Of a stretch of DNA of 64,000 nucleotides, positions 16,850 to 26,041 are shown piece by piece. Within the stretch, counting starts at the first letter, position 1. Every line of letters starts with the position of its first letter. Below the pieces are notes generated by a model. That model was not told the origin of the DNA. It made no database searches and saw only the letters and a list, made by a program, of their open reading frames with translations. A program made the position numbers and the translations under genes. This DNA comes from Rhodospirillaceae bacterium UBA1479 (GTDB lineage Bacteria; Pseudomonadota; Alphaproteobacteria; Rhodospirillales; Casp-alpha2): positions 1 through 64,000 of the forward strand of contig DCRZ01000001.1 of NCBI GenBank assembly GCA_002325375.1, given 5' to 3'.

Positions 16850-18106
16850 TTGAGCGCACAGATCATCAATGTTGGTGACAAGGTCGAGATGGTCGCTGTT
16901 AGCGATCTGGCTTGTCACCCGGAAAACCCACGTCGGGGGAACCTTGATGAGATCCGCTCCAGCATCCGTGCAAACGGATTTTATGGTGCGTTGGTCGTCC
17001 AACGTTCCACCGGTCACATTCTTGCGGGTAATCACCGCTTCATGGCTGCGGAGGCCGAGGGACTGGACCGGGTTCCGGTGATCTATGTGGATGCCGATGA
17101 TGAGGATGCAAAAGCCATTCTGGTTGGCGACAATCGCCTATCCGATCTGGCGGAAAACGATCCGGAGCTTCTGGCTGCTCTGCTTCAGGCAATCCAATCG
17201 CGCGATGTTGGTCTGACGGGCACGGGCTATTCTGATGACGACCTCGCCCAGATGCTGGCGCAAGCCGCCGGTGACATGGGGGCCGAGCTCGAGGGTGAAG
17301 ATAATATTCCAGATACCCCGGAACAACCGGTCGCCCAGCCAGGAGATCTTTGGGTGCTTGGGAACCATCGTTTGATCTGTGGTGATGCAACCGTTGCCAC
17401 CGACGTGGAGAGATTGCTGGGGCCGGTCAAGCCGTTGCTCATGGTGACCGATCCGCCCTATGGGGTCGAGTATGACCCGAACTGGCGGAACAAGGCAGGA
17501 GCCGCTGCGACTAAACGCACAGGCAAGGTGCTCAATGATGATCGTGCTGACTGGTACGATGCCTGGGTCTTGTTTCCCGGTGATGTCGCCTATGTCTGGC
17601 ATGGCGCTTTGCATGCAACGACGGTCGCTGACAGTTTGGAACGTGCCCACTTCAATGTTCGCTCCCAGATCATCTGGGCCAAGGAACGCTTGGTTCTGAG
17701 CCGGGGTGATTATCACTGGCAGCACGAGCCTTGTTGGTATGCGGTCAAAAAGAATGGCAAGGGTCACTGGGCAGGGGATCGCAAGCAAACGACGCTATGG
17801 CAGATTTCCAGCCGGGATCAGGATGCTGAAACCGTTCATGGCACTCAGAAGCCAGTCGAATGTATGCGTCGTCCGATTTTAAATAACTCTAGCCCGGGTC
17901 AGGCTGTTTATGAGCCTTTCATGGGATCGGGAACGACCTTGATCGCGGCGGAAAGCACGGGACGGGTCTGTTATGGTTTGGAATTGAACCCGGCTTATGT
18001 GGATGTCGCTATTACACGCTGGCAGAACATCACCGGTCTGAAAGCCATATTGGACGGCGATGGTCGTTCGTTTGAAGAGATTATTAACGAGAGGTCGGAA
18101 ACGTGA
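16850..18106 (+). CDS. ParB-like domain fused to a DNA methyltransferase
   Basis: The 418-residue protein begins with a ParB/sulfiredoxin-like domain (LACHPENPRRGNL, GHILAGNHR) and continues into an N6-adenine or N4-cytosine methyltransferase. DPPYG lies near residue 201 and FMGSGTT near 357, the beta-class order. Such fusions are common orphan phage methyltransferases that mark phage DNA. No restriction enzyme is nearby. The start is TTG behind GAGGT. Confidence 0.85.
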   Translation: MSAQIINVGDKVEMVAVSDLACHPENPRRGNLDEIRSSIRANGFYGALVVQRSTGHILAGNHRFMAAEAEGLDRVPVIYVDADDEDAKAILVGDNRLSDLAENDPELLAALLQAIQSRDVGLTGTGYSDDDLAQMLAQAAGDMGAELEGEDNIPDTPEQPVAQPGDLWVLGNHRLICGDATVATDVERLLGPVKPLLMVTDPPYGVEYDPNWRNKAGAAATKRTGKVLNDDRADWYDAWVLFPGDVAYVWHGALHATTVADSLERAHFNVRSQIIWAKERLVLSRGDYHWQHEPCWYAVKKNGKGHWAGDRKQTTLWQISSRDQDAETVHGTQKPVECMRRPILNNSSPGQAVYEPFMGSGTTLIAAESTGRVCYGLELNPAYVDVAITRWQNITGLKAILDGDGRSFEEIINERSET

Positions 18107-18330
18107 GACAGTCCAGACGTATGTCCTTTTTGGAATCACTGACCAATGTCGCTGTGGGTTACGGCGTGGCTGTCACAGCGCAAATTGCAGTGTTCCCTCT
18201 GTTCGGTCTGGAAGTCTCCCTCTCGGACAATCTGGTGATCGGCGCGATCTTTACAGGTATCTCGATTTTGCGCAGCTATACCCTGCGCCGGATATTTGAA
18301 GAAATTCGGGTTCGGAAGGTCTGGGGCTGA
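18103..18330 (+). CDS. DUF7220 membrane protein
   Basis: The 75-residue protein starts at a GTG overlapping the methyltransferase stop. It has two hydrophobic helices (about 15-35 and 43-60) and a basic C-terminus. RRMSFLESLTNVAVGYG is typical of DUF7220 phage proteins. Role unknown. Confidence 0.7.
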   Translation: MRQSRRMSFLESLTNVAVGYGVAVTAQIAVFPLFGLEVSLSDNLVIGAIFTGISILRSYTLRRIFEEIRVRKVWG

Positions 18331-18331
18331 A

Positions 18332-18772
18332 TTATGCTTCATCGTGAATTCGATAGACCTGCTTGCCGCTGTAAGACTGCTCGTTGACCACATTGAAGCC
18401 GAGTTTTTTCCGGAGCACATTGCTGATCGCTCCTCGCACGGTGTGGGGTTGCCAGCCGGTGGCTTTCGTCAATTCTTCGATGGAAGCGCCTGCCCCGGTT
18501 TGAAGCATATCAATCAGAATGGACTGCTTGGTGATCCGCTTAGGCTTAGCTTCTTTAACCTTTTGGGGAACGGTGGTCTTTGGCGTTTCGATCCTGGTCA
18601 AACCAGCGGCCTGAAGGATTTGTTCGCGGGTTAGTTTGTGTTCTTTCATCAATTCCATAACCCGGTCGACGGCTTTGGATTTGTAATTGAACGATTTGGC
18701 TGTGGTTGGCGTCCCAGTAATGGTTTCGATCGCACGGGCCAATTGGCTGACTTTGAGTTTCTTGATTTCCAT
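18332..18772 (-). CDS. DUF3489 winged-helix protein
   Basis: The 146-residue protein has a C-terminal winged helix characteristic of DUF3489: ILIDMLQTGAGASIEEL, ATGWQPHTVRGAISNVLRK. It is on the strand opposite to the phage operons and is paired with the next gene. It is probably DNA-binding and is common in alphaproteobacterial prophages. Confidence 0.75.
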   Translation of the reverse strand: MEIKKLKVSQLARAIETITGTPTTAKSFNYKSKAVDRVMELMKEHKLTREQILQAAGLTRIETPKTTVPQKVKEAKPKRITKQSILIDMLQTGAGASIEELTKATGWQPHTVRGAISNVLRKKLGFNVVNEQSYSGKQVYRIHDEA

Positions 18773-18787
18773 GGGGCTTAGCTCCGC

Positions 18788-19036
18788 TCAGTAGTTTTCT
18801 TTGAAGGCGAAAAAGCGGACGGTCTTGCCGCCCGGCATGTTGACCCGGGCGATCGGCGCGTCGAGGTCAATTCGGCTGGTGTCGACCATGTTGATCGCTT
18901 GGCTTTCGGTTTTGCCTGTGTGGTAGCCGATAAAGTGGGTGACCATTTCAATGAGTTCGTCCTGACTTGAGGCGCGGTTCCAAGGGCGGGGCAATTCGGT
19001 GCTGCCGTCGTTCATCATGATGGCAATGCTGGTCAT
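18788..19036 (-). CDS. Unknown 82-residue partner of the DUF3489 gene
   Basis: A small protein beginning MTSIAIMMNDGSTELPRPW, translated behind GAAAGGAAA, 15 bases upstream of the DUF3489 gene. No motif recognised. The 101-base gap to the terminase small subunit (19037-19137) should hold both divergent promoters; a packaging (cos) site could also be near but I cannot identify it. Confidence 0.6.
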   Translation of the reverse strand: MTSIAIMMNDGSTELPRPWNRASSQDELIEMVTHFIGYHTGKTESQAINMVDTSRIDLDAPIARVNMPGGKTVRFFAFKENY

Positions 19037-19137
19037 GGATTTTCCTTTCGTTTCAAGCGTTTGGCTGAATTCAGTAACGCTCTTAATCGAAAGGTCATCA
19101 AGTCTAATAGACTGTAATTAATCACTTTTTGGCGGTC

Positions 19138-19713
19138 ATGTCGGATAATACTCAGCCCATTTCTGTGATATCGAGCCTGCTCGATATCTCCGAGCGGCGG
19201 GTCCAGCAGTTATCGAAAGCCGGTGTCATCCCGAAGGCGGCAAGGGGTCGGTACGAGCTTATTGGTTCGGTACGTGGCTATATCCGCCATCTGCGTGATC
19301 TCAATCTGAAGGGAGAGGCGGGGAACGCCGATTATGGAACGGAACGAGCCCGGTTGGTGAAGGCCAAGGCTGATCTTGCAGAGATGGAAGCCTCACAGAT
19401 GCGAGGGGATTTGCTCTCTGCTCCTGACGTGAAAGTGGCCTGGACTGAAATCGTGGCGCTGATGCGGGCACGGCTGCTGGTGCTGCCTGACAAAATCGCA
19501 CCGGTGGTTCATGAAACAACAAGCCTCAACCAAGCAAGGGACGTCATCAAAAAGGCGATCCACGAAGTGCTCACGGAAATCGCCGAAACCGACGTTGAAA
19601 TCGTCCATCACATTGATGGGGACGACAGCGCTGCAACAGGTGGCGAAACAAACGCTGGAGGCGGTAGCACCACCGCCAGATCTAACCGTAAGTCAGTGGG
19701 CGGACAAAAATAG
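19138..19713 (+). CDS. Terminase small subunit (Nu1-like)
   Basis: The 191-residue protein has an N-terminal HTH (SLLDISERRVQQLSKAGVIP) and a helical middle (ARLVKAKADLAEMEAS), like lambda gpNu1, which recognises cos DNA. It starts at ATG 19138. Its last 98 bases overlap the large-subunit gene in another frame. Confidence 0.8.
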   Translation: MSDNTQPISVISSLLDISERRVQQLSKAGVIPKAARGRYELIGSVRGYIRHLRDLNLKGEAGNADYGTERARLVKAKADLAEMEASQMRGDLLSAPDVKVAWTEIVALMRARLLVLPDKIAPVVHETTSLNQARDVIKKAIHEVLTEIAETDVEIVHHIDGDDSAATGGETNAGGGSTTARSNRKSVGGQK

Positions 19714-21553
19714 ACGACTGAGCTCTGAAGCGAGCTCCGAGCCCGGACAATGGGTGACGGAACGCGCCGAGTATCAACGCGGCATCATGAATGCCATTTC
19801 CGATGCCTCGGTAGAAACCGTGGTTGTGAAGACCTCGGCTCAGGTCGGCAAGACGGAATGCATCCTGAACACGGTCGGCTATCACGTTGATCAGGATCCA
19901 TCACCCATCATGGTGGTGATGCCGACAGAACGTGATGCCGAGACCTGGTCTAAAGACCGCTTTGCACCCATGGCGCGGGATACGCCGTGCCTTTATGGGA
20001 AGCTGTCGGATCCGAAGTCTCGGGATGGATCGAACAAGATCCTGCACAAGAAGTTTGTCGGGGGTCATTTGACGATCGTTGGTGCGAACGCACCTTCGGG
20101 TTTGGCCATGCGTCCAATCCGGATCCTTCTGTGTGATGAAGTCGATCGCTACCCGCCCAGTGCGGGAGCGGAAGGTGACCCGGTTAATCTGGCGCGAAAG
20201 CGCACGGTGACGTTCTGGAACCGCAAGATCGTTCTGGTCTCAACGCCGACGATCAAAGGTGTGAGCCGGATTGATGCGGCTTGGGAAGAAAGTGATAAAC
20301 GATGGTTTTGGGTTCCTTGCCCGGATTGCGGAACCCATCAGGTTCTGAGGTGGGAACAGGTCCATTGGGAAAAGGACGCTGCTGGTGCCCACCTGCCGGA
20401 AACGGCCCACTACGTTTGTGTGGAGTGTGGCTCGGTTTGGTCGGATGCGCAGCGGTGGTCTGTAATCCGTCATGGTGAATGGCGAGCAGAAAACCCTTTC
20501 GCCGGGATCGCAGGGTTCCATCTGAATGAAATTTATTCGCCATGGGTTCGATTGGAAAACATGGTACGGGCGTTTTTGTCTGCCAAAGCCCAAGGGGCCG
20601 AGGGCATGAAAACCTTCGTGAACACCTCTCTCGGTGAGACCTGGGTCGAAACCGGCGAAGCCCCAGATTGGGAGCGCCTGTACGATCAGCGCCAGCAATG
20701 GTCGCCGGGAACGGTACCAGAGGGCGGTTTGTTTTTGACGGCGGGGGCCGATATTCAGAAAGGCCGCATCGAAGTGGATGTCTGGGCCTGGGGACGTGGA
20801 CTGGAAAGCTGGTTGGTGGATCACATCGTCATTGATGGTGGTCCGCACGATCCAGACCCCTGGCTGAAACTGGAAGCTCTATTGGATCAAACTTGGCCCC
20901 ATGTAAGTGGGGCGCATCTTCGTATCGCCAAACTGGCTGTCGATACCGGCTATGAAGCTTCGGCTGTCTATGCCTGGGCTCGACGGGTTGGTTTTGGTCA
21001 GGTTGCCCCCATTAAGGGAGTTGAAGGGTTCAATCGGTCCAGTCCGGTTTCAGGTCCCACGTTCGTTGATGCGACCGATGGCGGCAAGAAGCTTAAACGC
21101 GGCGCTCGGCTTTGGACGGTTTCTGTCTCGACCTTTAAATCCGAGACCTACAGGTTTCTTCGAGCATCTCGTCCAACGGATGAGGAAAGAGCCGAGGGAG
21201 CTGAGTATTTACCCGGCACGGTTCATTTGCCGACCTGGGTGGAGACGGAATGGCTTAAGCAGTTGGTTGCCGAGCAGCTTGTGACCGTCAAGAACAAGCG
21301 CGGCTTCACACGTCTTGAATGGCAAAAACTGCGTGAACGTAATGAAGCTCTGGATTGCCGGGTGTACGCACGGGCAGCCGCATGGATTGCGGGAGCCGAT
21401 CGATGGTCTGCAGAAAAATGGACAGACCTTGAAGATCAGCTTGGTGTCCCGGCTCAAGATGCCGAAGCAGCGGGCATGATCAACCGACCATCCCACCCGC
21501 CAACGGAAAAACGCCGTTCGGATTGGTTAGGTCGGCGTGACAACTGGTTTTAA
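19616..21553 (+). CDS. Terminase large subunit (GpA family)
   Basis: The 645-residue protein has VVKTSAQVGKTE as the Walker A region, LLCDEVDRYP as Walker B, and CPDCG...CVECG zinc ribbon in the middle, all as in the GpA (PF05876) packaging ATPase and nuclease. Later acidic residues (LAVDTGYEASAVY, ALDCRVYA) fit the nuclease domain. GpA-type motors usually cut at cos sites, so genome length should be limited by capsid volume. ATG 19616 gives the standard length. Confidence 0.9.
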   Translation: MGTTALQQVAKQTLEAVAPPPDLTVSQWADKNRRLSSEASSEPGQWVTERAEYQRGIMNAISDASVETVVVKTSAQVGKTECILNTVGYHVDQDPSPIMVVMPTERDAETWSKDRFAPMARDTPCLYGKLSDPKSRDGSNKILHKKFVGGHLTIVGANAPSGLAMRPIRILLCDEVDRYPPSAGAEGDPVNLARKRTVTFWNRKIVLVSTPTIKGVSRIDAAWEESDKRWFWVPCPDCGTHQVLRWEQVHWEKDAAGAHLPETAHYVCVECGSVWSDAQRWSVIRHGEWRAENPFAGIAGFHLNEIYSPWVRLENMVRAFLSAKAQGAEGMKTFVNTSLGETWVETGEAPDWERLYDQRQQWSPGTVPEGGLFLTAGADIQKGRIEVDVWAWGRGLESWLVDHIVIDGGPHDPDPWLKLEALLDQTWPHVSGAHLRIAKLAVDTGYEASAVYAWARRVGFGQVAPIKGVEGFNRSSPVSGPTFVDATDGGKKLKRGARLWTVSVSTFKSETYRFLRASRPTDEERAEGAEYLPGTVHLPTWVETEWLKQLVAEQLVTVKNKRGFTRLEWQKLRERNEALDCRVYARAAAWIAGADRWSAEKWTDLEDQLGVPAQDAEAAGMINRPSHPPTEKRRSDWLGRRDNWF

Positions 21554-21565
21554 GGAAAATTCACG

Positions 21566-21775
21566 ATGACGTCTTGGTCAGATACAGAACTGGCAGCGCT
21601 TAAACGCGCCTATGCCAGCGGGACGTTGCGTGTCAGCTATGACGGTAAATCCGTCGAATACGGTTCAGCGGAAGACTTGATCAGCCGGATCCGAACCATT
21701 GAGCGAGATATTGCCGCAAGCAAGAAGCCTCTGCCGGTTGCGGGATTTGCGGGATTCAGCCGAGGCAATTCTTGA
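21566..21775 (+). CDS. Head-tail joining protein (gpW-like)
   Basis: The 69-residue protein has the short helix-hairpin pattern of gpW (LAALKRAYASGTLRVSYDGK, DLISRIRTIERDI) and lies between terminase and portal, the lambda order A-W-B. It likely extends the connector below the portal. Confidence 0.8.
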   Translation: MTSWSDTELAALKRAYASGTLRVSYDGKSVEYGSAEDLISRIRTIERDIAASKKPLPVAGFAGFSRGNS

Positions 21776-23271
21776 TGACGGTTAGCTGGTTGGATAAAGC
21801 CGTCGCGGTCTTTGCACCCGTCACTGCCACAAGGAGGGCTTTGGCTCGTCAGGCATTTGACGGCCTGGCTCGTGGTTATGATGGTGCGTCCAAAGGGCGC
21901 AGAACTGATGGCTGGAGAACCGCTGGCACGTCTGCAGATACTGAAGTGGGCATGGCCAGCGCGTTGTTGCGTGATCGCATGCGTGATCTTGTTCGCAACA
22001 ATCCCCATGCGGCCAAAGCCGTGTCCGTGTTGGTCAACAACATCATTGGAGCGGGCATCATGCCCCGGGCGGTTTCGGGTAACGAGGCGCTCGACAAAGC
22101 CGTCAACAAACTCTGGGATCAGTGGTCTCGTCATTGTGATGCCGATGGTCAGTTGGATTTCTACGGTCTGCAGACCTTGATCTGTCGTGAGATGGTCGAG
22201 GCGGGAGAGGTGTTGGTTCGCCGCCGTATGCGGAAAGCCTCTGATGGTCTTAACGTTCCAATGCAGCTCCAGATCCTTGAAGCTGACTTTCTGGATGCGA
22301 CAAGAAACGGAGAGACTGCCGGGAAGGATCGCCTTGTCCAGGGTGTGCAGTTCAACGGCATAGGGCAGAGAAAGGCCTATTGGATTTATGAAAGCCATCC
22401 CGGTGACGCCTATGGTGCCATTCAAGGGAGCTTCCAAAGTAAGGCAGTTTCCGCCACCGATATTGTGCATGTCTATGAAAAGCAACGTGTGCAGGTTCGC
22501 GGTGTTCCATGGGGAGCGCCGGTCATTCGATCTTTACGTGATCTTGATGACTATGAGGTTGCCGAGATCGTTCGCAAGAAAACGGAAGCCTGCGTCACGG
22601 CGATTGTTTTTGGTGATGATGAATCCCAACAAGGCGTTGCTCCTGCTGTCACCGATGCTGATGGTAAACGGGTGGAGCAGTTTGAACCCGGGCTCATTGC
22701 TTATGCTCGCGGCGGCAAGGACATCAAATTCAATCAGCCAGCGGCCACGGGAGGCTACGGCGAATACAAACGCGCAAGCCTCCACACCATATCGGCGGGT
22801 TTTCGGGTCCCTTATGAATTGCTCACTGGTGATTTAAGCCAGGTGAACTATTCGTCAATTCGTGCCGGTCTCGTCGAGTTCAGGCGGATGATTGATGCTG
22901 TCCAATGGCAGCTGTTCATTCCCATGCTTTGCCAACCTGTCTGGAACTGGTTCACCGAAGCGGCCTGGGTGGCGGGACACATCCCTGAACCGGACGTCCC
23001 TGAGGAATGGTCTCCACCGAAATTCGAAGCGGTCGATCCCATGAAAGATGCCATGGCGGATCTGCTCTCCATTCGATCCGGCACCATGACTTTGGCGGAA
23101 GCCATCGCGCGGCAAGGCCGCAATCCTGATGCCGTTCTGGCGGAAATTGCCAGCATGAACACCAAGCTGGATGCCGCCGGGATTGTTTTGGACTCAGACC
23201 CAAGGCGGGTCACCAAGACAGGCAGTGCGCAGACGACAGACGCCTTTGCTGCGACCGACACCACAGACTGA
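21775..23271 (+). CDS. Portal protein (lambda gpB family)
   Basis: The 498-residue protein has RDRMRDLVRNNPHAAKAV, LICREMVEAGEVLVRR, and YSSIRAGLVEFRRMID, typical of phage lambda-type portals (PF05136). It forms the dodecameric DNA channel at a head vertex. ATG 21775 overlaps the gpW-like stop. Confidence 0.9.
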   Translation: MTVSWLDKAVAVFAPVTATRRALARQAFDGLARGYDGASKGRRTDGWRTAGTSADTEVGMASALLRDRMRDLVRNNPHAAKAVSVLVNNIIGAGIMPRAVSGNEALDKAVNKLWDQWSRHCDADGQLDFYGLQTLICREMVEAGEVLVRRRMRKASDGLNVPMQLQILEADFLDATRNGETAGKDRLVQGVQFNGIGQRKAYWIYESHPGDAYGAIQGSFQSKAVSATDIVHVYEKQRVQVRGVPWGAPVIRSLRDLDDYEVAEIVRKKTEACVTAIVFGDDESQQGVAPAVTDADGKRVEQFEPGLIAYARGGKDIKFNQPAATGGYGEYKRASLHTISAGFRVPYELLTGDLSQVNYSSIRAGLVEFRRMIDAVQWQLFIPMLCQPVWNWFTEAAWVAGHIPEPDVPEEWSPPKFEAVDPMKDAMADLLSIRSGTMTLAEAIARQGRNPDAVLAEIASMNTKLDAAGIVLDSDPRRVTKTGSAQTTDAFAATDTTD

Positions 23272-23284
23272 AATTGAGGATCAG

Positions 23285-25312
23285 ATGGATAAGACCATTG
23301 AACTCCCGGCCATGCGCCGGGCGGCGGAGCTTGCGCCGAATTCAGCGGACCAGGAGGCTCGGACTATTGATGTGGTTTGGTCCACTGGCGCTCGGGTTCG
23401 TCGCCAACCCTTTCTGGGAGACCCTTACGATGAGGATCTAAGTCTGGATCCGGACCACGTTCGTCTGGAACGGCTGAACGGAGGGGCCCCTTTCCTAAAG
23501 GTACATGAAACCGGTGAGCTGAACGCTGTTATTGGCTCGGTTGTCCCAGATAGCGCCCGCCTTGAAAACGGTCAGGGCATTGCGACGATCCGGTTCTCCG
23601 AGCGTGACGAAGTCGAGCCGATCTGGCGCGACATCGTGGCAGGACACATCCGGGCCGTTTCCATTGGTTATCAGGTTCACCGCTACGAGGTGAGCAAATC
23701 AGAAGCGGGCAGGGAAGTCTGGCGAGCTGTTGATTGGACGCCTTTTGAAATCTCTGCCGTGCCTGTTGGCGCAGACCCTGCCGCAGGTTTCCGATCCAAC
23801 CACACCACCCAAACACATGAGTGCGTCGTGCAACGTGGCGACGCTGATGATTGCAGCAAAAGGAATTCCACCATGCATGACGACGATATCCCCACCACCG
23901 AGGAAACCGATATGACCGAAGGTACCGTGAGCACAGAGGAAGCTCCCAAGGTTCAGGTGTCGCAGGAGAAGCGATCTCTTGAGCAACGAAACAAGACGCC
24001 TGATGTCCAAAAATCCGATGCGGAAGCTTTGGTCACCAAGGCCCGTGATCTTGAGCGGGAACGTGTCTCGACCATCTTTGATCTGGCAGGTAAGCTTGAT
24101 CTGGAACGCAGCTTTGCCGACGATCTGGTGAAACGCGGTGTCTCCCTTGAGGACGCGCGTAAGGTCATTCTTGATCAGGTTGCCGCCAAATCCGAAGAAA
24201 CACGAACCTTCTCGCAGGTTTCCGTTCCTCTGGGCGGTCAGGATGAACGTGTGACCCGTCGTCAGGCAGTGACCAATGCGTTGTTGCATCGGTACAGCCC
24301 GACCTTGTTCCCGTTGGAAGATGCTGCCCGTGAATATCGTGGCATGACCCTGATGGAATTGGCACGGGAAAGCCTCGCCAATGTGGGCGAAAATACCCGA
24401 GGCCTGTCTCGGGATGAAGTTGCGACCCGTGCGCTTCACTCCACGTCGGATTTCCCGGAGATTCTGGCCGCCGTCACCAACAAGACGCTTCGTCAGGCTT
24501 ACGATGCTTATCCCCGGACCTTCACGCATTTCTGCCGACAGGTTCTGGCCACGGATTTCAAGGCCATGCACCGGGTCCAGTTGGGCGAAGCGCCTCAGCT
24601 CTTGAAGGTCAACGAAAGTGGCGAATTCAAGCGGGGGACGCTTGGCGAGTCCAAGGAAAGCTACCGCATCGAAACCTATGGGCGGGTGGTTGCAATTACC
24701 CGACAGGTTTTGATCAACGACGACCTCGACGCCTTTACCCGGATTCCCGCCATGTACGGCAATTCCATCGCTCAGCTTGAAAGCGACGTTGTGTGGGGCA
24801 TCATTACCTCCAACCCGGCAATGGCCGACAACAAGGCACTCTTCCACGGCGACCATAAGAACCTGGCCGGGACTGGTGCTGCGCTGTCGGTGGATGCCGT
24901 TGGTGCGGCTCGTGCCTCCATGGCCAAACAAACTGGTCTGGATAAGAAGACGGTTTTGAACATCCGTCCGTCTTTCCTCATCGTCCCCGCCGCTTTGGAA
25001 TTGAAGGCCGAGCAGATGGTGGCACAGAACATTGTACCCGCCGACACCGCCAATGTGGTGCCTCAGTCCATTCGCACGTTGTCGCCGATTTCTGAACCGC
25101 GTCTGGATGCGTTGAGTGAAACGGCTTGGTACTTGGCGGCAAACCCGAACCAGATCGACACCATCGAATATGCCTATCTGGAGGGCCAGCAAGGAGCCTA
25201 CATCGAAACCCGAAACGGTTTCGATGTGGACGGCGTTGAGATTAAGTGCCGATTGGATTTTGGAGCCAAAGCCATTGACTGGCGTGGACTGTTCAAAAAC
25301 CCCGGCGCGTAA
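23285..25312 (+). CDS. Prohead protease-major capsid protein fusion
   Basis: The 675-residue protein has an N-terminal S78-like prohead protease (residues 1-180; FLKVHETGELNAVIGS, IRAVSIGYQV, PFEISAVPVGADP) and a C-terminal Mu-like/HK97-fold capsid domain (about 330-675). Between them is an acidic and charged linker that may act as a scaffold and be removed. An in-frame ATG at 23873, eight bases after AAAGGA, could give the capsid part alone (479 residues). Fusions of this type are known in phages. Confidence 0.85.
   Translation: MDKTIELPAMRRAAELAPNSADQEARTIDVVWSTGARVRRQPFLGDPYDEDLSLDPDHVRLERLNGGAPFLKVHETGELNAVIGSVVPDSARLENGQGIATIRFSERDEVEPIWRDIVAGHIRAVSIGYQVHRYEVSKSEAGREVWRAVDWTPFEISAVPVGADPAAGFRSNHTTQTHECVVQRGDADDCSKRNSTMHDDDIPTTEETDMTEGTVSTEEAPKVQVSQEKRSLEQRNKTPDVQKSDAEALVTKARDLERERVSTIFDLAGKLDLERSFADDLVKRGVSLEDARKVILDQVAAKSEETRTFSQVSVPLGGQDERVTRRQAVTNALLHRYSPTLFPLEDAAREYRGMTLMELARESLANVGENTRGLSRDEVATRALHSTSDFPEILAAVTNKTLRQAYDAYPRTFTHFCRQVLATDFKAMHRVQLGEAPQLLKVNESGEFKRGTLGESKESYRIETYGRVVAITRQVLINDDLDAFTRIPAMYGNSIAQLESDVVWGIITSNPAMADNKALFHGDHKNLAGTGAALSVDAVGAARASMAKQTGLDKKTVLNIRPSFLIVPAALELKAEQMVAQNIVPADTANVVPQSIRTLSPISEPRLDALSETAWYLAANPNQIDTIEYAYLEGQQGAYIETRNGFDVDGVEIKCRLDFGAKAIDWRGLFKNPGA
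23858..23875 (+). promoter_or_regulatory. Internal ribosome site within the protease-capsid gene
   Basis: AAAAGGA (23858-23864) precedes an in-frame ATG at 23873 by eight bases, exactly at the end of the protease domain. Internal starts in head genes are known (lambda C and nu3). Use here is inferred. Confidence 0.45.
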
Positions 25313-25340
25313 CACGGGCTTTTCATAATCATTTCTGACG

Positions 25341-25374
25341 AGACGGGCGGCCAATAGGTCGCCCTTCGTCTTTT
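25341..25374 (+). terminator. Hairpin between capsid and DUF2190 genes
   Basis: AGACG plus GGGCGGCC pairs with GGTCGCCC and CGTCT around an AATA loop, then TTTT. It probably attenuates transcription or ends a capsid mRNA, since the same-strand tail genes continue. Confidence 0.6.
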
Positions 25375-25391
25375 GGAAAAGGAAACCTTCC

Positions 25392-25727
25392 ATGAAAAAC
25401 TACATTCAACCCGGCAACACCCTCACGCTTGCAGTTCCCTACGATGTCGTTTCCGGCGGGGGCTTCCTGCTTGGCGGTATTTTCGGTGTCTCCAACATTA
25501 GTGCGGTTGCTGGCGAAGAGGTCGAGACAAGCCTTGTTGGGGTCTTTGATTTGACCAAAGCTGCGTCTCAAGCCTGGAGCGCTGGTGACAAGGTTTATTG
25601 GGATGACAGCAATAAGGTCGTTACCAAAACGGCGACAGGTAACACCCTTATTGGTGTGGCCGTTGAAGCCGTTGGTGGCACAGCCAGTGAGACCATTGGG
25701 CGTGTTCGCTTGAACGGCAGTTTCTGA
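25392..25727 (+). CDS. DUF2190 capsid decoration protein
   Basis: The 111-residue protein is beta-rich with LAVPYDVVSGGGFLLGGIFG and VYWDDSNKVVTKTATGNTLI, the DUF2190 pattern. Family members are capsid cement proteins. It directly follows the capsid gene. Confidence 0.8.
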   Translation: MKNYIQPGNTLTLAVPYDVVSGGGFLLGGIFGVSNISAVAGEEVETSLVGVFDLTKAASQAWSAGDKVYWDDSNKVVTKTATGNTLIGVAVEAVGGTASETIGRVRLNGSF

Positions 25728-26041
25728 TGACTGCTGTGGGCATGGCGATGGATGTGCTGTTTGCCGATCCGAATATCGCATCTGACGGTCTCTACATTCC
25801 GTCCGGTGAAGATGCCGTGCCTGTACGTCTCATCGCTCGACGGCCAGATGAAATTATTGGTTTTGGTGAAACCCGGGTTCTTTCAGAGACAACTCTGTTT
25901 GATGTCAGGGTTTCTGAAGTGCCTGAGCCAAGGCCTGGCGACCGAGTGACTTTCAATGGAAGTAGCTATGTCGTGCAGGGGGAACCTGAACGCAAAGATC
26001 CTGATCGATCGGTTTGGACACTGGATGTGAGGCCTGCATGA
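25727..26041 (+). CDS. Head-tail connector protein (gpFII-like)
   Basis: The 104-residue protein with PRPGDRVTFNGSSYVVQGEP resembles lambda gpFII-type stoppers or connectors, which have this small beta fold. It overlaps both neighbours and sits between decoration protein and tail genes, as expected. Confidence 0.6.
   Translation: MTAVGMAMDVLFADPNIASDGLYIPSGEDAVPVRLIARRPDEIIGFGETRVLSETTLFDVRVSEVPEPRPGDRVTFNGSSYVVQGEPERKDPDRSVWTLDVRPA

Noticed and set aside
23699..25393. 564-residue open frame on the minus strand
   Set aside because: It is antisense to the capsid gene and arises from codon bias there.
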